The notes under the pieces: generated by a model
What the model saw: only the letters and a program-made list of their open reading frames with translations
Database searches by the model: none
Told to the model about the DNA's origin: nothing
Shown here: piece after piece, positions 35,170-44,032 of the stretch
How positions within the stretch are numbered: position 1 is the first letter of the stretch
Layout of the letters: every line of letters begins with the position of its first letter
Position numbers and translations under genes: made by a program
Assembly (NCBI RefSeq): GCF_002209555.1
Contig: NZ_NJIF01000014.1
Span: 1-64,000, forward strand
Length of the DNA: 64,000 nt
Origin: Achromobacter insolitus
GTDB lineage: Bacteria; Pseudomonadota; Gammaproteobacteria; Burkholderiales; Burkholderiaceae_B
Direction: 5' to 3'

Positions 35170-36166
35170 CGCGGGCCGCACGGCCGCGCCGCTGGCCTTG
35201 CTGCTGTTGGGCGCGGCCCTCGCAGTTGCCGCGTTGGCCGCCAGCAGCAGCGGCGCGGTGCGCATTCCGCTGGGCGAACTGCCTGCGCTGCTATGGGGGC
35301 AGCCGGTTCCAGGCAATGAACTCTGGCGCAACGTACTGATCGACATCCGCCTGCCGCGGGTGCTGTTCGCGCTGGTGGCCGGCGCGGCGCTGGCGGTCTC
35401 GGGCGCCTCCATGCAGGCGCTGTTCCGCAACCCCCTGGCCGAACCCGGCCTGATCGGCATTTCCGCGGGCGGCGCGCTGGGGGCGGTGGGGGCCATCGTC
35501 CTGACGTCGGGCGGGTTCTGGATATTGGCGCCCGCGGCTTTCGCCGGCAGCCTGCTGGCCACCTTTTGCGCCTACGCGCTGGGCCGCAGGGTGCCCGGGG
35601 TGGCGGGGCTGTTGCTGGCGGGCATCGCGATCAACGCGGTGGCGGGCTCCCTGATCGGCCTGTTCACCTTCGTGGCCAACGACGCCCAGTTGCGCGACCT
35701 GACTTTCTGGAGCATGGGCAGCCTGGCGGGCGCGAGCTGGACGCTGCTGGCGTTCCTTGGGCCGTGGGTGCTGCTGATGTCGTTGTGGCTGATGGGGCAG
35801 TGGCGGGTCATGAATGCCTTGTTGCTGGGCGAACGCGAGGCCCAGCACCTGGGCTATGCGCTTAAGCGCGTGCGCGCCCAGCTGGTCCTGGCTTGCGCGC
35901 TGATGATAGGCCCGCTGGTGGCCGCGACGGGCGGAATCGCGTTCGTGGGCCTGGTGGTGCCGCATCTGGTGCGCATGACGTTGGGGGCGAATCACCGCTG
36001 GCTGTTGCCGGCGTGCGTGTTGGGCGGGGCGCTGGCGCTGGTCCTGGCGGACTGGCTGTCGCGCGTCGCGGTGGTGCCGGCCGAACTGCCCATCGGACTG
36101 GTCACGAGCCTGGTGGGCGGGCCGTTCTTCCTGTGGCTGCTCGCGCGCGGCCGGAGGCATGGGTGA
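35153..36166 (+). CDS. bhuU: Haem ABC transporter permease
   Basis: 337 residues from GTG 35153 with GGGAGG before it. FecCD/BtuC family with about ten membrane helices: LPRVLFALVAGAALAVSGASMQA, FRNPLAEPGLIGISAGGALGA and GGIAFVGLVVPHLVRMTLG are classical. It forms the inner-membrane channel for haem with BhuV. Its stop shares one base with the bhuV start (TGATG). Confidence 0.95.
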   Translation: MSWRASAGRTAAPLALLLLGAALAVAALAASSSGAVRIPLGELPALLWGQPVPGNELWRNVLIDIRLPRVLFALVAGAALAVSGASMQALFRNPLAEPGLIGISAGGALGAVGAIVLTSGGFWILAPAAFAGSLLATFCAYALGRRVPGVAGLLLAGIAINAVAGSLIGLFTFVANDAQLRDLTFWSMGSLAGASWTLLAFLGPWVLLMSLWLMGQWRVMNALLLGEREAQHLGYALKRVRAQLVLACALMIGPLVAATGGIAFVGLVVPHLVRMTLGANHRWLLPACVLGGALALVLADWLSRVAVVPAELPIGLVTSLVGGPFFLWLLARGRRHG

Positions 36167-36951
36167 TGCTGGCAGCCGACGACCTGATACTGACGCGCGG
36201 CGGCAACCGCATCCTGGACCGCGTGTCGCTCGCCCTGCGGCCCGGCGAAGTCGTGGGGTTGTTGGGCGCCAATGGCGCGGGCAAGTCCACGCTGCTGGGC
36301 GCACTGTCCGCCGAACTGGCAGCCGATGCCGGCGAACTGCGGCTGGACGGCGCGGCGCTGGCGCGGTTGCCGCACCGGCAGCAGGCGCGGCAGCGCGCCG
36401 TGCTGCCGCAAAAGCCCGGCCTGACCTTCGACCTGGATGTGCGCGAGGTAGTGGCGATGGGCGCCTATCCCTTTCCGGAGCTGTCGCCAGTCGAGGTGGA
36501 TGCGCTGGTGGACCAGGCGCTGGGCTGGGCCGATGTATTCCATCTGCGGGCGCGGCGTTATCCCGAACTGTCGGGCGGCGAGCAACAGCGCGTGCAATTC
36601 GCGCGGGTGCTGGTGCAATGCAAGGCGGCGCGCGCGCCGGGCGAGCCGCGCTACCTGCTGCTGGACGAGCCCACCGCCAGCCTCGATCCCAAGCATCAGG
36701 GCGACCTGTTGCGGGTCGCGGCTGAAATGGCCCATGCTGGCGATACGGGCGTACTGGTGATCCTGCACGACATGAACCTGGCCGCCCGCTGGTGTGACCG
36801 CCTGCTGCTGCTGTGCGCGGGCCGCGCCATTGCTGCGGGCACCCCTGAGCAGGTCCTCACACCCGCCAATCTGTATCTGGCCTACGGGATCGACGCGCAG
36901 GTCATCGCGCATCCGCTGCGGCCGGACCGGTTGCTGGTGGTGACGACGTGA
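36166..36951 (+). CDS. bhuV: Haem ABC transporter ATP-binding protein
   Basis: 261 residues from ATG 36166. Walker A GANGAGKSTLLG, Q-loop LPQKPGL, signature LSGGEQQRVQFARVL, Walker B LLLDEPTASLDP, H-loop ILHDMNLAARWCD. HmuV-type. Last gene of the haem-uptake operon. Confidence 0.95.
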   Translation: MLAADDLILTRGGNRILDRVSLALRPGEVVGLLGANGAGKSTLLGALSAELAADAGELRLDGAALARLPHRQQARQRAVLPQKPGLTFDLDVREVVAMGAYPFPELSPVEVDALVDQALGWADVFHLRARRYPELSGGEQQRVQFARVLVQCKAARAPGEPRYLLLDEPTASLDPKHQGDLLRVAAEMAHAGDTGVLVILHDMNLAARWCDRLLLLCAGRAIAAGTPEQVLTPANLYLAYGIDAQVIAHPLRPDRLLVVTT

Positions 36952-37019
36952 CGCTGGGCGCGGGGTCGGTAAAATGGCGTCGATAAGCATTTTTCCCATC
37001 CATTACAGGACCCCGTGTC

Positions 37020-37502
37020 ATGCCTACTTTTGACGTCGTCTCCGAAGTCGACAAACACGAACTCTCCAACGCTGTCGACCAGGCCAACCGCGAACTGGCC
37101 ACCCGCTTCGATTTCAAGGGTTCGGACGCCAAGTTCGAGCTGGAAGGCTTTGTCGTGACCCAGGTCGCCTCCAGCGCGTTCCAGCTTAAGCAGATGCTGG
37201 ACATCCTGCGCGGTCGCCTGTCGGCGCGCGGCATAGACGTGCGCTGCCTGGACGTGGCCGATCCGCTTGAAAACCTGGGCGGCGCCCGCCAGAAGATCAC
37301 CATCAAGCAGGGCATCGAACAACCGGTGGCCAAGAAGCTCATCGCCGCCATCAAAAACGCGAAGCTCAAGGTGGAGTCGCAGATCAACGGCGACAAGCTG
37401 CGCATCAGCGGAAAAAAGCGCGACGACCTGCAGACCGCCATCGCCCTGCTCAAGAAGACCGACGTCGACCTGCCCCTGCAGTTCGAGAACTTCCGCGACT
37501 GA
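37020..37502 (+). CDS. YajQ family nucleotide-binding protein
   Basis: 160 residues, the standard size. PTFDVVSEVDKHELSNAVDQANRE at the N-terminus and KQGIEQPVAKKLIAAIKNAKLKV plus VSGKKRDDLQ-type ending (RISGKKRDDLQTAIALLK) identify YajQ. Some homologues bind cyclic di-GMP and act on transcription with a LysR partner (Clp-type effects in Xanthomonas). A LysR gene follows 48 bases downstream, but no direct link can be claimed. Confidence 0.95.
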   Translation: MPTFDVVSEVDKHELSNAVDQANRELATRFDFKGSDAKFELEGFVVTQVASSAFQLKQMLDILRGRLSARGIDVRCLDVADPLENLGGARQKITIKQGIEQPVAKKLIAAIKNAKLKVESQINGDKLRISGKKRDDLQTAIALLKKTDVDLPLQFENFRD

Positions 37503-37550
37503 GCGGCTCCGCGCCAAGGTGCCTGGCACCCAGCGGATCTCGAGGGGGCC

Positions 37551-38456
37551 ATGGGACATTCCAATGAGTTGCAGCTGGTTGTGGAACTGGTGCGCGCCGG
37601 CGGCATGTCAGCGGCCGCGCGCGAACTGGGCGTCACCCCGGCCGCGGTCAGCAAGCGGCTGGCCCAGATCGAGGCGCGGCTGGGCGTTCGATTGGTCAAC
37701 CGCAGCACACGGCGCTTGAGCCTGACGGCGGAAGGCGAGGTCTACCTGGAAAACGCCCGCCGCATCCTGGGCGAAATCGAAGACCTGGACCAGCTCATCG
37801 CCAGCCGCCAGGACAGCCCGCGCGGCCTGCTCAAGGTCAATGCGCCATTGGGCTTCGGCCGCAGCTATATCGCGCCGGCCATCGCGGAATTCGCGCAGAA
37901 GTATCCCGAAGTTTCGTTGCAACTGCAGCTGACGGACAGCCCCGCCGACTTCGTGCAGGACGCGTTCGATGTGGCAGTGCGCTTCGGCGACCTGCCCGAC
38001 ACCCGCCTGATCGCCCGCAAGATCGCGCCCAACCGGCGCCTGGTCTGCGCATCGCCGGGCTATCTCAAAATCCATGGAATTCCCGCCACGCCGCACGACC
38101 TGACGCGGCACCAGTGCATCGTGCTGCGCCAGAACGAAGCCACGTACGGGCTATGGCGCTTTACCAAAGGGCAACGCAGCGAAACCGTCAAGGTGCGAGG
38201 CAACCTCAGCAGCAATGACGGCGAAGTGACGCTGACCTGGGGACTGGCGGGCCTGGGTATCCTGCAGCGCGCCGAATGGGACCTGGCCCGCTATCTGCGC
38301 AGCGGACGCCTGGTGCGCGTGCTGGAGGACTATGCCTTGCCGCAGGCCGACATCTATGCGGTGTTTCCGGAGCGCCACCACCTGTCGGCCAAGGTGCGGG
38401 TGTTCGTGGATTTCCTGGTCGCCTATTTCCAGCGGGGTGAGGAAGGCCAGTGGTAA
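37551..38456 (+). CDS. LysR family transcriptional regulator (CrgA/DmlR-like)
   Basis: 301 residues. Helix-turn-helix MSAAARELGVTPAAVSKRLAQI, linker helix, and effector domain with GLLKVNAPLGFGRSYIAPAI and DAFDVAVRFGDLPDTRLIARKI, typical of the large CrgA/DmlR-like subgroup. DmlR regulators often control malate or tartrate dehydrogenases; one lies at 41859-42944 but is not adjacent. Probable cotranscription with the YajQ gene. Confidence 0.92.
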   Translation: MGHSNELQLVVELVRAGGMSAAARELGVTPAAVSKRLAQIEARLGVRLVNRSTRRLSLTAEGEVYLENARRILGEIEDLDQLIASRQDSPRGLLKVNAPLGFGRSYIAPAIAEFAQKYPEVSLQLQLTDSPADFVQDAFDVAVRFGDLPDTRLIARKIAPNRRLVCASPGYLKIHGIPATPHDLTRHQCIVLRQNEATYGLWRFTKGQRSETVKVRGNLSSNDGEVTLTWGLAGLGILQRAEWDLARYLRSGRLVRVLEDYALPQADIYAVFPERHHLSAKVRVFVDFLVAYFQRGEEGQW

Positions 38457-38468
38457 GGGCCGCGTAGC

Positions 38469-39914
38469 TCAGGCCGTCCAGAGATGCTGGGCGGCGTAGG
38501 CGCGCCAGGGCCGCCACGTTTCGGCGCGTGCCAGCAATTGCGCAGGCGTGTAGGCGCGCGATTCCAGCCGCTCCAGCGCGCGTATCAAGCCGATGTCCGC
38601 GCAAGGAAACGCATCCGGCTCACGCAATTGCCGCAGGGCAATGTACTGAGCCGTCCATTCGCCGATGCCCCGTATCGCGCGCAGGCGCCGCACCGCGTCC
38701 TCCAGACCGCCGGCGGCGTCGAACAGATGCTTGTCCGCGACCGCGGCCGCGGCGACCGCGGAGAGGGTCGCGGCGCGGCTGCGAGGCATGCCCAGCGACG
38801 CCAGTTCGGCAGCAGCCACGGCCTCGGGCAGGGGAAACACATGCGTCAACGGACCTTCCGGGCTTGCCATGGGCGCGCCGTGCGCCGCCACCAGCTTGCC
38901 GGCCAGGCGGATGGCCGCCGCCACCGTGATCTGCTGCCCCAGCACGGCGCGCATGGCCAGCTCGAAGCCGTCCCATGCGCCAGGCACGCGAAGGCCGGGC
39001 CGGGCCCGGATCAGTTCGGTCATGACGGGATCGCTGGAAAACTGCGCGGCAATGGCGACCGGATCGCTGGCCAGGTCGAATACGCGGCGCAGGCGCGCGA
39101 TGATGGCCGGCAGCGCCTGCAAGCGCGGAAAGCGGACCGTGGCCTCCAGCGCATCGCCGCGCGCCGGGCGGACCGTTATCGTGCCCTGATGACCGTCCAG
39201 CAGGACCGTGCGCGCATAACAGCCGTCCGTGACCTGCTCGATGCCGGGAATCGCGCGCAACCGCAGGAAGTCCAGCATGGCCGTCCAGTCGTAGGGCGGG
39301 CGGTAGCGCAATAGCAGTTTGATTTCGCCTTCCTGCGCTGCGGACACGTCAGGCTTTCCAGTGCGACGCAGCTCGCCAGGGGCGCGGGCGAACAGGTCGT
39401 GGAAAATTTCATTGAAGCGGCGGATGCTGCCAAAACCCGATGCGAAGGCGATCTCCGCCATCGGCAGCCGGGTTTCGTGGATCAGTTGCTTGGCCAGCAG
39501 CACGCGCCGGGTCTGGGCCACGGCCACGGGCGAGGCCCCCAGGTGCTGGCGGAACTGGCGTCGCAGCTGGCGTTCGCCCACCCCCAGGCGCTGCGCCAGT
39601 CCGTCGACGCCGTCCTCGTCCAGCGCGCCCAGCTCGATCAGCTGCAGCGCGCGGGTTACGCTGTCGGGCAGTTCGTGTCCCGGGCCCACTTCCGGCGCGG
39701 TCTCGGGCCGGCAACGCAGGCAGGGGTGATAGCCCGCCTCCTGCGCCGCCGCGGCGGTGGTGTAGAACGTCACGTTCTTGGATAGCGGCGTGCGGGCTGG
39801 GCAGACCGGCCGGCAATAGATGCGCGTGGTCTTCACGGCGGTGAAGAAGCGGCCGTCGTAACGGGCGTCGCGCACCTGGATGGCGCTGTAGCAGGCGTCG
39901 TGGTTCAGTTCCAT
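38469..39914 (-). CDS. Ada-AlkA fusion: methyl-sensing regulator joined to 3-methyladenine DNA glycosylase
   Basis: 481 residues with three modules. 1-75: Ada zinc domain with Cys34, Cys38, Cys65 and Cys68, the same spacing (4, 27, 3) as E. coli Ada, where the first cysteine takes methyl groups from phosphotriesters. About 85-190: AraC helix-turn-helix (LPMAEIAFASGFGSIRRFNEIF). About 195-481: AlkA with the helix-hairpin-helix LRAIRGIGEWTAQYIAL and the catalytic Asp in FPCADIGLIRAL. It removes alkylated bases and probably switches on its own gene after methylation. The O6-alkylguanine transferase half of Ada is absent and is encoded divergently (ogt). Confidence 0.93.
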   Translation of the reverse strand: MELNHDACYSAIQVRDARYDGRFFTAVKTTRIYCRPVCPARTPLSKNVTFYTTAAAAQEAGYHPCLRCRPETAPEVGPGHELPDSVTRALQLIELGALDEDGVDGLAQRLGVGERQLRRQFRQHLGASPVAVAQTRRVLLAKQLIHETRLPMAEIAFASGFGSIRRFNEIFHDLFARAPGELRRTGKPDVSAAQEGEIKLLLRYRPPYDWTAMLDFLRLRAIPGIEQVTDGCYARTVLLDGHQGTITVRPARGDALEATVRFPRLQALPAIIARLRRVFDLASDPVAIAAQFSSDPVMTELIRARPGLRVPGAWDGFELAMRAVLGQQITVAAAIRLAGKLVAAHGAPMASPEGPLTHVFPLPEAVAAAELASLGMPRSRAATLSAVAAAAVADKHLFDAAGGLEDAVRRLRAIRGIGEWTAQYIALRQLREPDAFPCADIGLIRALERLESRAYTPAQLLARAETWRPWRAYAAQHLWTA

Positions 39915-39950
39915 GGGGTGATGCTACCGCTGCGGCGGGCGTCGGATCTA

Positions 39951-39999
39951 GCGGTTTTCGGACAGTGTTGTGGATGCGGCATTCCTGTCCGAAAACCGC
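39951..39999. promoter_or_regulatory. Perfect 15-bp dyad in the ada-alkA/ogt divergent promoter
   Basis: GCGGTTTTCGGACAG (39951-39965) and its exact reverse complement CTGTCCGAAAACCGC (39985-39999), separated by 19 bases. It lies 36 bases from the ada-alkA start and 65 from the ogt start, with no T run, so it is an operator rather than a terminator. Probable binding site of the methylated Ada-AlkA protein. Confidence 0.65.
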
Positions 40000-40064
40000 C
40001 AGCGCCAGGCCAGCTTCCCCGCCTATATTGCTGGCGTCGATCACATCCCCTGGAGCTTTTCCCC

Positions 40065-40613
40065 ATGTCCGCCCGAACCCAGGCATTCTTTCTTGAACGC
40101 GTTCCCACGCCCCTCGGGCTGATGCTGGTCTTGAGCGACGAGCAGCAGCGATTGCGGGCGGTCGACTGGGAGGATTTCGAGCCGCGCATGCACCTGCTGC
40201 TGCGCAGGCAGTACCGCGGCCGGCAGGTCGAACTGCGCGACGCGAGCCGGTCCTCGCCCGCGCGGCGAGCGCTGCTGGATTACTTCGATGGCGATGTGCG
40301 CGCTATCGATACCCTCGACGTAGCCACCGGCGGCACCGATTTCCAGCGCGAAGTGTGGCGGGCCTTGCGAGGCATCTCGGGCGGCCAGCCGATCAGCTAT
40401 GGCACGCTGGCGAACCGCATCGCGCGTCCCGCCGCGGTGCGGGCCGTGGGCATGGCCAATGGCGCGAATCCCATAGGCATCGTCGTGCCTTGCCACCGGG
40501 TCGTGGGCGCGGACGCGTCCTTGACCGGCTACGGCGGCGGCTTGCATCGCAAGCGTTGGCTGCTGGATCACGAGCAGAGATGGCTTGAAAACTCTTGTGA
40601 CAGCGCAGTATGA
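40065..40613 (+). CDS. ogt: Methylated-DNA-[protein]-cysteine S-methyltransferase
   Basis: 182 residues from ATG 40065. N-terminal ribonuclease-like domain, then the transferase domain FQREVWRALRGISGGQPISYG, with active-site Cys143 in GIVVPCHRVVGADASLTGYGGG. It repairs O6-alkylguanine by suicidal transfer to Cys143. Divergent from the ada-alkA fusion and sharing its regulatory region, so the two probably form one inducible alkylation response. Confidence 0.95.
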   Translation: MSARTQAFFLERVPTPLGLMLVLSDEQQRLRAVDWEDFEPRMHLLLRRQYRGRQVELRDASRSSPARRALLDYFDGDVRAIDTLDVATGGTDFQREVWRALRGISGGQPISYGTLANRIARPAAVRAVGMANGANPIGIVVPCHRVVGADASLTGYGGGLHRKRWLLDHEQRWLENSCDSAV

Positions 40614-40686
40614 CTTTGTAGCGTGTTAAGCAACTGAAGGGCATATCATGCGTCCCCTTCAGAGCAACCCGCAACAGGAAATAAAG

Positions 40687-41652
40687 ATGTTTATGCCGCG
40701 CCCCTTGCGCATGTCCGCAGTTCTGGCCTTCACGCTGGCGCTCGCCGCGTGCGGCGACGATAGCGCCAAGAAGGAAGCGAAGGCGCCCGAGCCGACCACG
40801 GCCCAGGCCGAGATCGTCAAGTACAACCAGTACGTCGATACCGCCAACAGCATCTCCACCACTTTCGAGCAGGCGCTGGACCGCTACGAAACCTATGCCG
40901 TCCCGGCGCTCAAGAGCGACAAGCCGCTCAAGGACTTCGTCATCAGCAATGACACGGCGATCCTGCGCACCAAAGAGAAACTCGACCGCGCGCTGGCGAT
41001 GACCACGCCCATCGCCGAGATCGACGCGCCGGCCAAGGAGTTCTCGGATGCGCTGGGCAAGCTGGCGCCGCTGAGCAACGAACTGCAGAACTATTCGGCC
41101 GCCAAGACCTTCCTGTCGGACAACGGCGCGTTGGCGCGCGAGAAAAGCCCGGCCTACGTGGCGGCGCTGACGGAGGTCGTGAAGGCGGAAAACGGCTTCT
41201 ATCGCGGCATCTCCATCAAGGACACGGCCAACACCAAGGAAGCCTTCGAGAAGGCCAAGAAGGACACGGTCGCCTACTACCGCGCGGGCATGGTCTATTA
41301 CGGCAAGGCCACGATGGACAAGGCGTCGGGCGTGTTCGACGGCAAGGGCCTGGGCGCCGACCAGGAGGCGTTCAAGCAGCAACTGGACAAGATGAACGAA
41401 ATGGCGCTGGGCTTTGACAAGAAGACGCGCGAAGCCGATCCCAAGGGCTGCACGGGCATGATGATGAACGTCAACGGCTTCCTGGCCTCCGGCCGCAAGA
41501 TCCTGGAGCACACCAATAATGGCCGCTATAAGGAAGATGCGGCGCGCACCGGCGCGTTCAAGATGATGCGTCCCACCATCGAAGACGACGCCAACAGCCT
41601 GCGCCAGAACTTCAACAACCTGATCTCCGACTTGAACATCGGCCGCTGCTGA
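40687..41652 (+). CDS. DUF3829 lipoprotein (YiiG-like)
   Basis: 321 residues; start at ATG 40687 with AGGA before it (ATG 40693 possible). Lipoprotein signal (SAVLAFTLALAAC). The mature part is helical: IVKYNQYVDTANSISTTFEQALDRYE starts the DUF3829 domain and KGCTGMMMNVNGFLASGRKILE and FNNLISDLNIGRC lie near the end. Function unknown. Monocistronic; a terminator follows at 41694. Confidence 0.85.
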   Translation: MFMPRPLRMSAVLAFTLALAACGDDSAKKEAKAPEPTTAQAEIVKYNQYVDTANSISTTFEQALDRYETYAVPALKSDKPLKDFVISNDTAILRTKEKLDRALAMTTPIAEIDAPAKEFSDALGKLAPLSNELQNYSAAKTFLSDNGALAREKSPAYVAALTEVVKAENGFYRGISIKDTANTKEAFEKAKKDTVAYYRAGMVYYGKATMDKASGVFDGKGLGADQEAFKQQLDKMNEMALGFDKKTREADPKGCTGMMMNVNGFLASGRKILEHTNNGRYKEDAARTGAFKMMRPTIEDDANSLRQNFNNLISDLNIGRC

Positions 41653-41693
41653 TCCCAGCGCGCGCCTGCGGCCGGTTCATGGCCGCGACCTGA

Positions 41694-41721
41694 AACAGCG
41701 CCCCATGCGGGCGCTGTTTTT
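41694..41721 (+). terminator. Rho-independent terminator after the DUF3829 gene
   Basis: AACAGCGCCC, loop CATGC, GGGCGCTGTT, then T residues: a perfect 10-bp stem about 40 bases after the stop codon. Confidence 0.9.
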
Positions 41722-41858
41722 CATGCTCGGCCGGCGTAGCGCCAGGATGCGCCACCTTCAACTCCAGGTAAAAAATGTTTTGAATTCCATTGCGCCCGCG
41801 GCTTGGGGGCGTCAGTACAGTGCCGACAGACTTTCATCAGCAAGGAGCCAGTCGGCAC

Positions 41859-42944
41859 ATGAAGACCTATCGCATCGCAACCATTCCTGGCGACGGCATC
41901 GGCAAGGAAGTGATCCCCGCAGGACAGCGCATCATGCAGGAGCTGGCGCGGGACGGCGGCCTGAGCTTCGAGTTCGAGGATTTCGATTGGGGCGGCGACT
42001 ATTACCGCAGGCATGGCGTAATGATGCCGGCCGACGGCCTGGACGCGCTGCGCGGCAAGGATGCCATCCTGTTCGGTTCCGCGGGGGATCCGGACATTCC
42101 CGACCATATTACGCTGTGGGGCCTGCGGCTGAAGATCTGCCAGGGCTTCGATCAGTACGCCAACGTGCGTCCCACGCGCATCCTGCCGGGCATCGACGCG
42201 CCGCTCAAGCGTTGCGCGCCGGGCCAGCTGGACTGGGTCATCGTGCGCGAGAACTCGGAAGGCGAGTACTCCGGCGTGGGTGGCCGGGTGCACCAGGGGC
42301 ATCCGCTGGAAGCCGCGACGGACGTGTCCATGATGACCCGGGCCGGCGTGGAGCGCATCCTGCGCTTTGCCTTCAAGCTGGCGCAATCCCGCCCGCGCAA
42401 GCTGCTCACGGTAGTGACCAAGTCGAATGCGCAGCGCCATGCCATGGTGATGTGGGACGAGATCGCCCTGGAGGTCAGCCGCGAGTTCCCGGACGTTACC
42501 TGGGACAAGGAACTGGTCGATGCGGCTACCGCCCGGATGGTCAACCGTCCCGCGACCCTGGACACCATCGTCGCCACCAATCTGCACGCCGATATCCTGA
42601 GCGACCTGGCGGCCGCCCTGGCTGGCAGCCTGGGCATTGCGCCCACGGGAAACATCGATCCCGAACGCCGCTATCCGTCCATGTTCGAGCCCATCCACGG
42701 ATCCGCCTTCGACATCATGGGCAAAGGACTGGCGAACCCGGTGGGTACGTTCTGGTCGGTGGTCATGCTGCTGGAGCATCTGGGTGAGACCCAGGCCGCC
42801 GCGCGCCTCATGCAGGCCATCGAAAGCGTGACGGCCGATCCCTCGCTGCACACCAGGGACTTGGGCGGCAACGCCACGACGGAACAGGTGACGGCGGCGG
42901 TGTGCGCGAAGCTGGCGGCTTCGGCGAGAGCCAAGGCCGCCTAG
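41859..42944 (+). CDS. Tartrate dehydrogenase/decarboxylase-type enzyme (D-malate dehydrogenase family)
   Basis: 361 residues from ATG 41859 with AAGGAG before it. Beta-decarboxylating dehydrogenase fold: IPGDGIGKEVIPAGQRIM, IVRENSEGEYSGVGG, VTKSNAQRHAMVMWDEI, ATNLHADILSDLAAAL, EPIHGSAFDIMGKGLANPVG. The SAGDPDIPDHITLWGLRLKI stretch separates tartrate/D-malate dehydrogenases (TtuC, DmlA) from isopropylmalate dehydrogenase. It oxidises tartrate or D-malate with NAD. A TTT receptor gene follows by 96 bases, consistent with dicarboxylate uptake. Confidence 0.9.
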   Translation: MKTYRIATIPGDGIGKEVIPAGQRIMQELARDGGLSFEFEDFDWGGDYYRRHGVMMPADGLDALRGKDAILFGSAGDPDIPDHITLWGLRLKICQGFDQYANVRPTRILPGIDAPLKRCAPGQLDWVIVRENSEGEYSGVGGRVHQGHPLEAATDVSMMTRAGVERILRFAFKLAQSRPRKLLTVVTKSNAQRHAMVMWDEIALEVSREFPDVTWDKELVDAATARMVNRPATLDTIVATNLHADILSDLAAALAGSLGIAPTGNIDPERRYPSMFEPIHGSAFDIMGKGLANPVGTFWSVVMLLEHLGETQAAARLMQAIESVTADPSLHTRDLGGNATTEQVTAAVCAKLAASARAKAA

Positions 42945-43040
42945 GCGAAGCAGGCGCGTGGCAGGACCGGGGCACAGACTCCCGGCCTGCGGCGGGCTCG
43001 ACGACAAGAAGCGAATTCCATTCGTACCGAGGAGACAAGC

Positions 43041-44021
43041 ATGCACAAGAGAACAACATCCGCGCGCGTACTGGCAGTTGCCGGCCTGCTGGGCCTGTCC
43101 TTCGCCGGCGGCGCGTTGGCGCAGACCTATCCCGCGCGGCCGGTGAACCTGGTGGTGCCGTTTCCGGCGGGCGGCACCACCGACGTGCTGGCGCGGGCGC
43201 TGGGGCAAGAACTGGCGAAGAGCCTGGGCCAGCCGGTGGTGGTTGAAAACAAGCCGGGCGCGGGCTCGACGCTGGGCGCGGACTACGTGGCCAAGGCGGC
43301 GCCTGACGGTTACACGCTGCTGATGGGCGCCGTGCACCATACCATCGCCACCAGTGTCTACAAGAGCCTGCATTACGACTTCCAGAAGGATTTCGCGCCC
43401 GTGACCACGGTGGCGCTGGTGCCCAATGTGCTGGTGGTCAATCCCAAGCTGCCGGCCCAGGACGTGAAGTCGTTGCTGAAACTGGCGCAGGCCGCGCCGG
43501 GCAAGCTGACCTATGGCTCGAACGGCATGGGCACGGGCCAGCACCTGATCGGCGCGCAGTTCGAAAAAGAAGGGCATGTGCAGCTATTGCACGTGCCCTA
43601 CAAGGGTAGCGGCCCATTGACCACCGACCTGCTGGGCGGGCAGATCGACATGTCGTTCGATACCGTGACGCCGGTGCTGGCCCATATCCAGAGCGGCAAG
43701 CTGCGCGCGTTGGCCGTCACCACCAATCAACGCTCGGCCGCGCTGCCGGACGTGCCAACGATGGAGGAGGCCGGCCTCAAGCCCTTCAACATGGGAACCT
43801 GGTTCGGCGTGCTGGCGCCCGCGGCCACGCCCAAGGACGTCGTGCAGCGCCTGAACGCAGAGATGGTGAAGATCATCCATTCGCCCGACTTCTCGCGGCG
43901 GATGGCGGAGATCGGCGCGGTGCCGATCGGAGATACTCCGGCCGAGATGAAGGCGCGCATCGGCGCCGACACCGAAAACTACGCCAAGCTGGTCAAGGAC
44001 GCCAAGGTCGCGATCAACTGA
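43041..44021 (+). CDS. Bug/TTT family periplasmic solute-binding receptor
   Basis: 326 residues with a signal peptide (AGLLGLSFAGGALA, cut before QTYPARP). Bug signatures: ARPVNLVVPFPAGGTTDVLARA, ENKPGAGSTLGADYVAKAAPDGYTLL, LHVPYKGSGPLTTDLLGGQIDM. Cotranscribed with the tartrate/D-malate dehydrogenase, so its ligand is probably a hydroxy-dicarboxylate. No tctAB transporter genes in the window. Confidence 0.93.
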   Translation: MHKRTTSARVLAVAGLLGLSFAGGALAQTYPARPVNLVVPFPAGGTTDVLARALGQELAKSLGQPVVVENKPGAGSTLGADYVAKAAPDGYTLLMGAVHHTIATSVYKSLHYDFQKDFAPVTTVALVPNVLVVNPKLPAQDVKSLLKLAQAAPGKLTYGSNGMGTGQHLIGAQFEKEGHVQLLHVPYKGSGPLTTDLLGGQIDMSFDTVTPVLAHIQSGKLRALAVTTNQRSAALPDVPTMEEAGLKPFNMGTWFGVLAPAATPKDVVQRLNAEMVKIIHSPDFSRRMAEIGAVPIGDTPAEMKARIGADTENYAKLVKDAKVAIN

Positions 44022-44032
44022 GCGCCGCGCGG

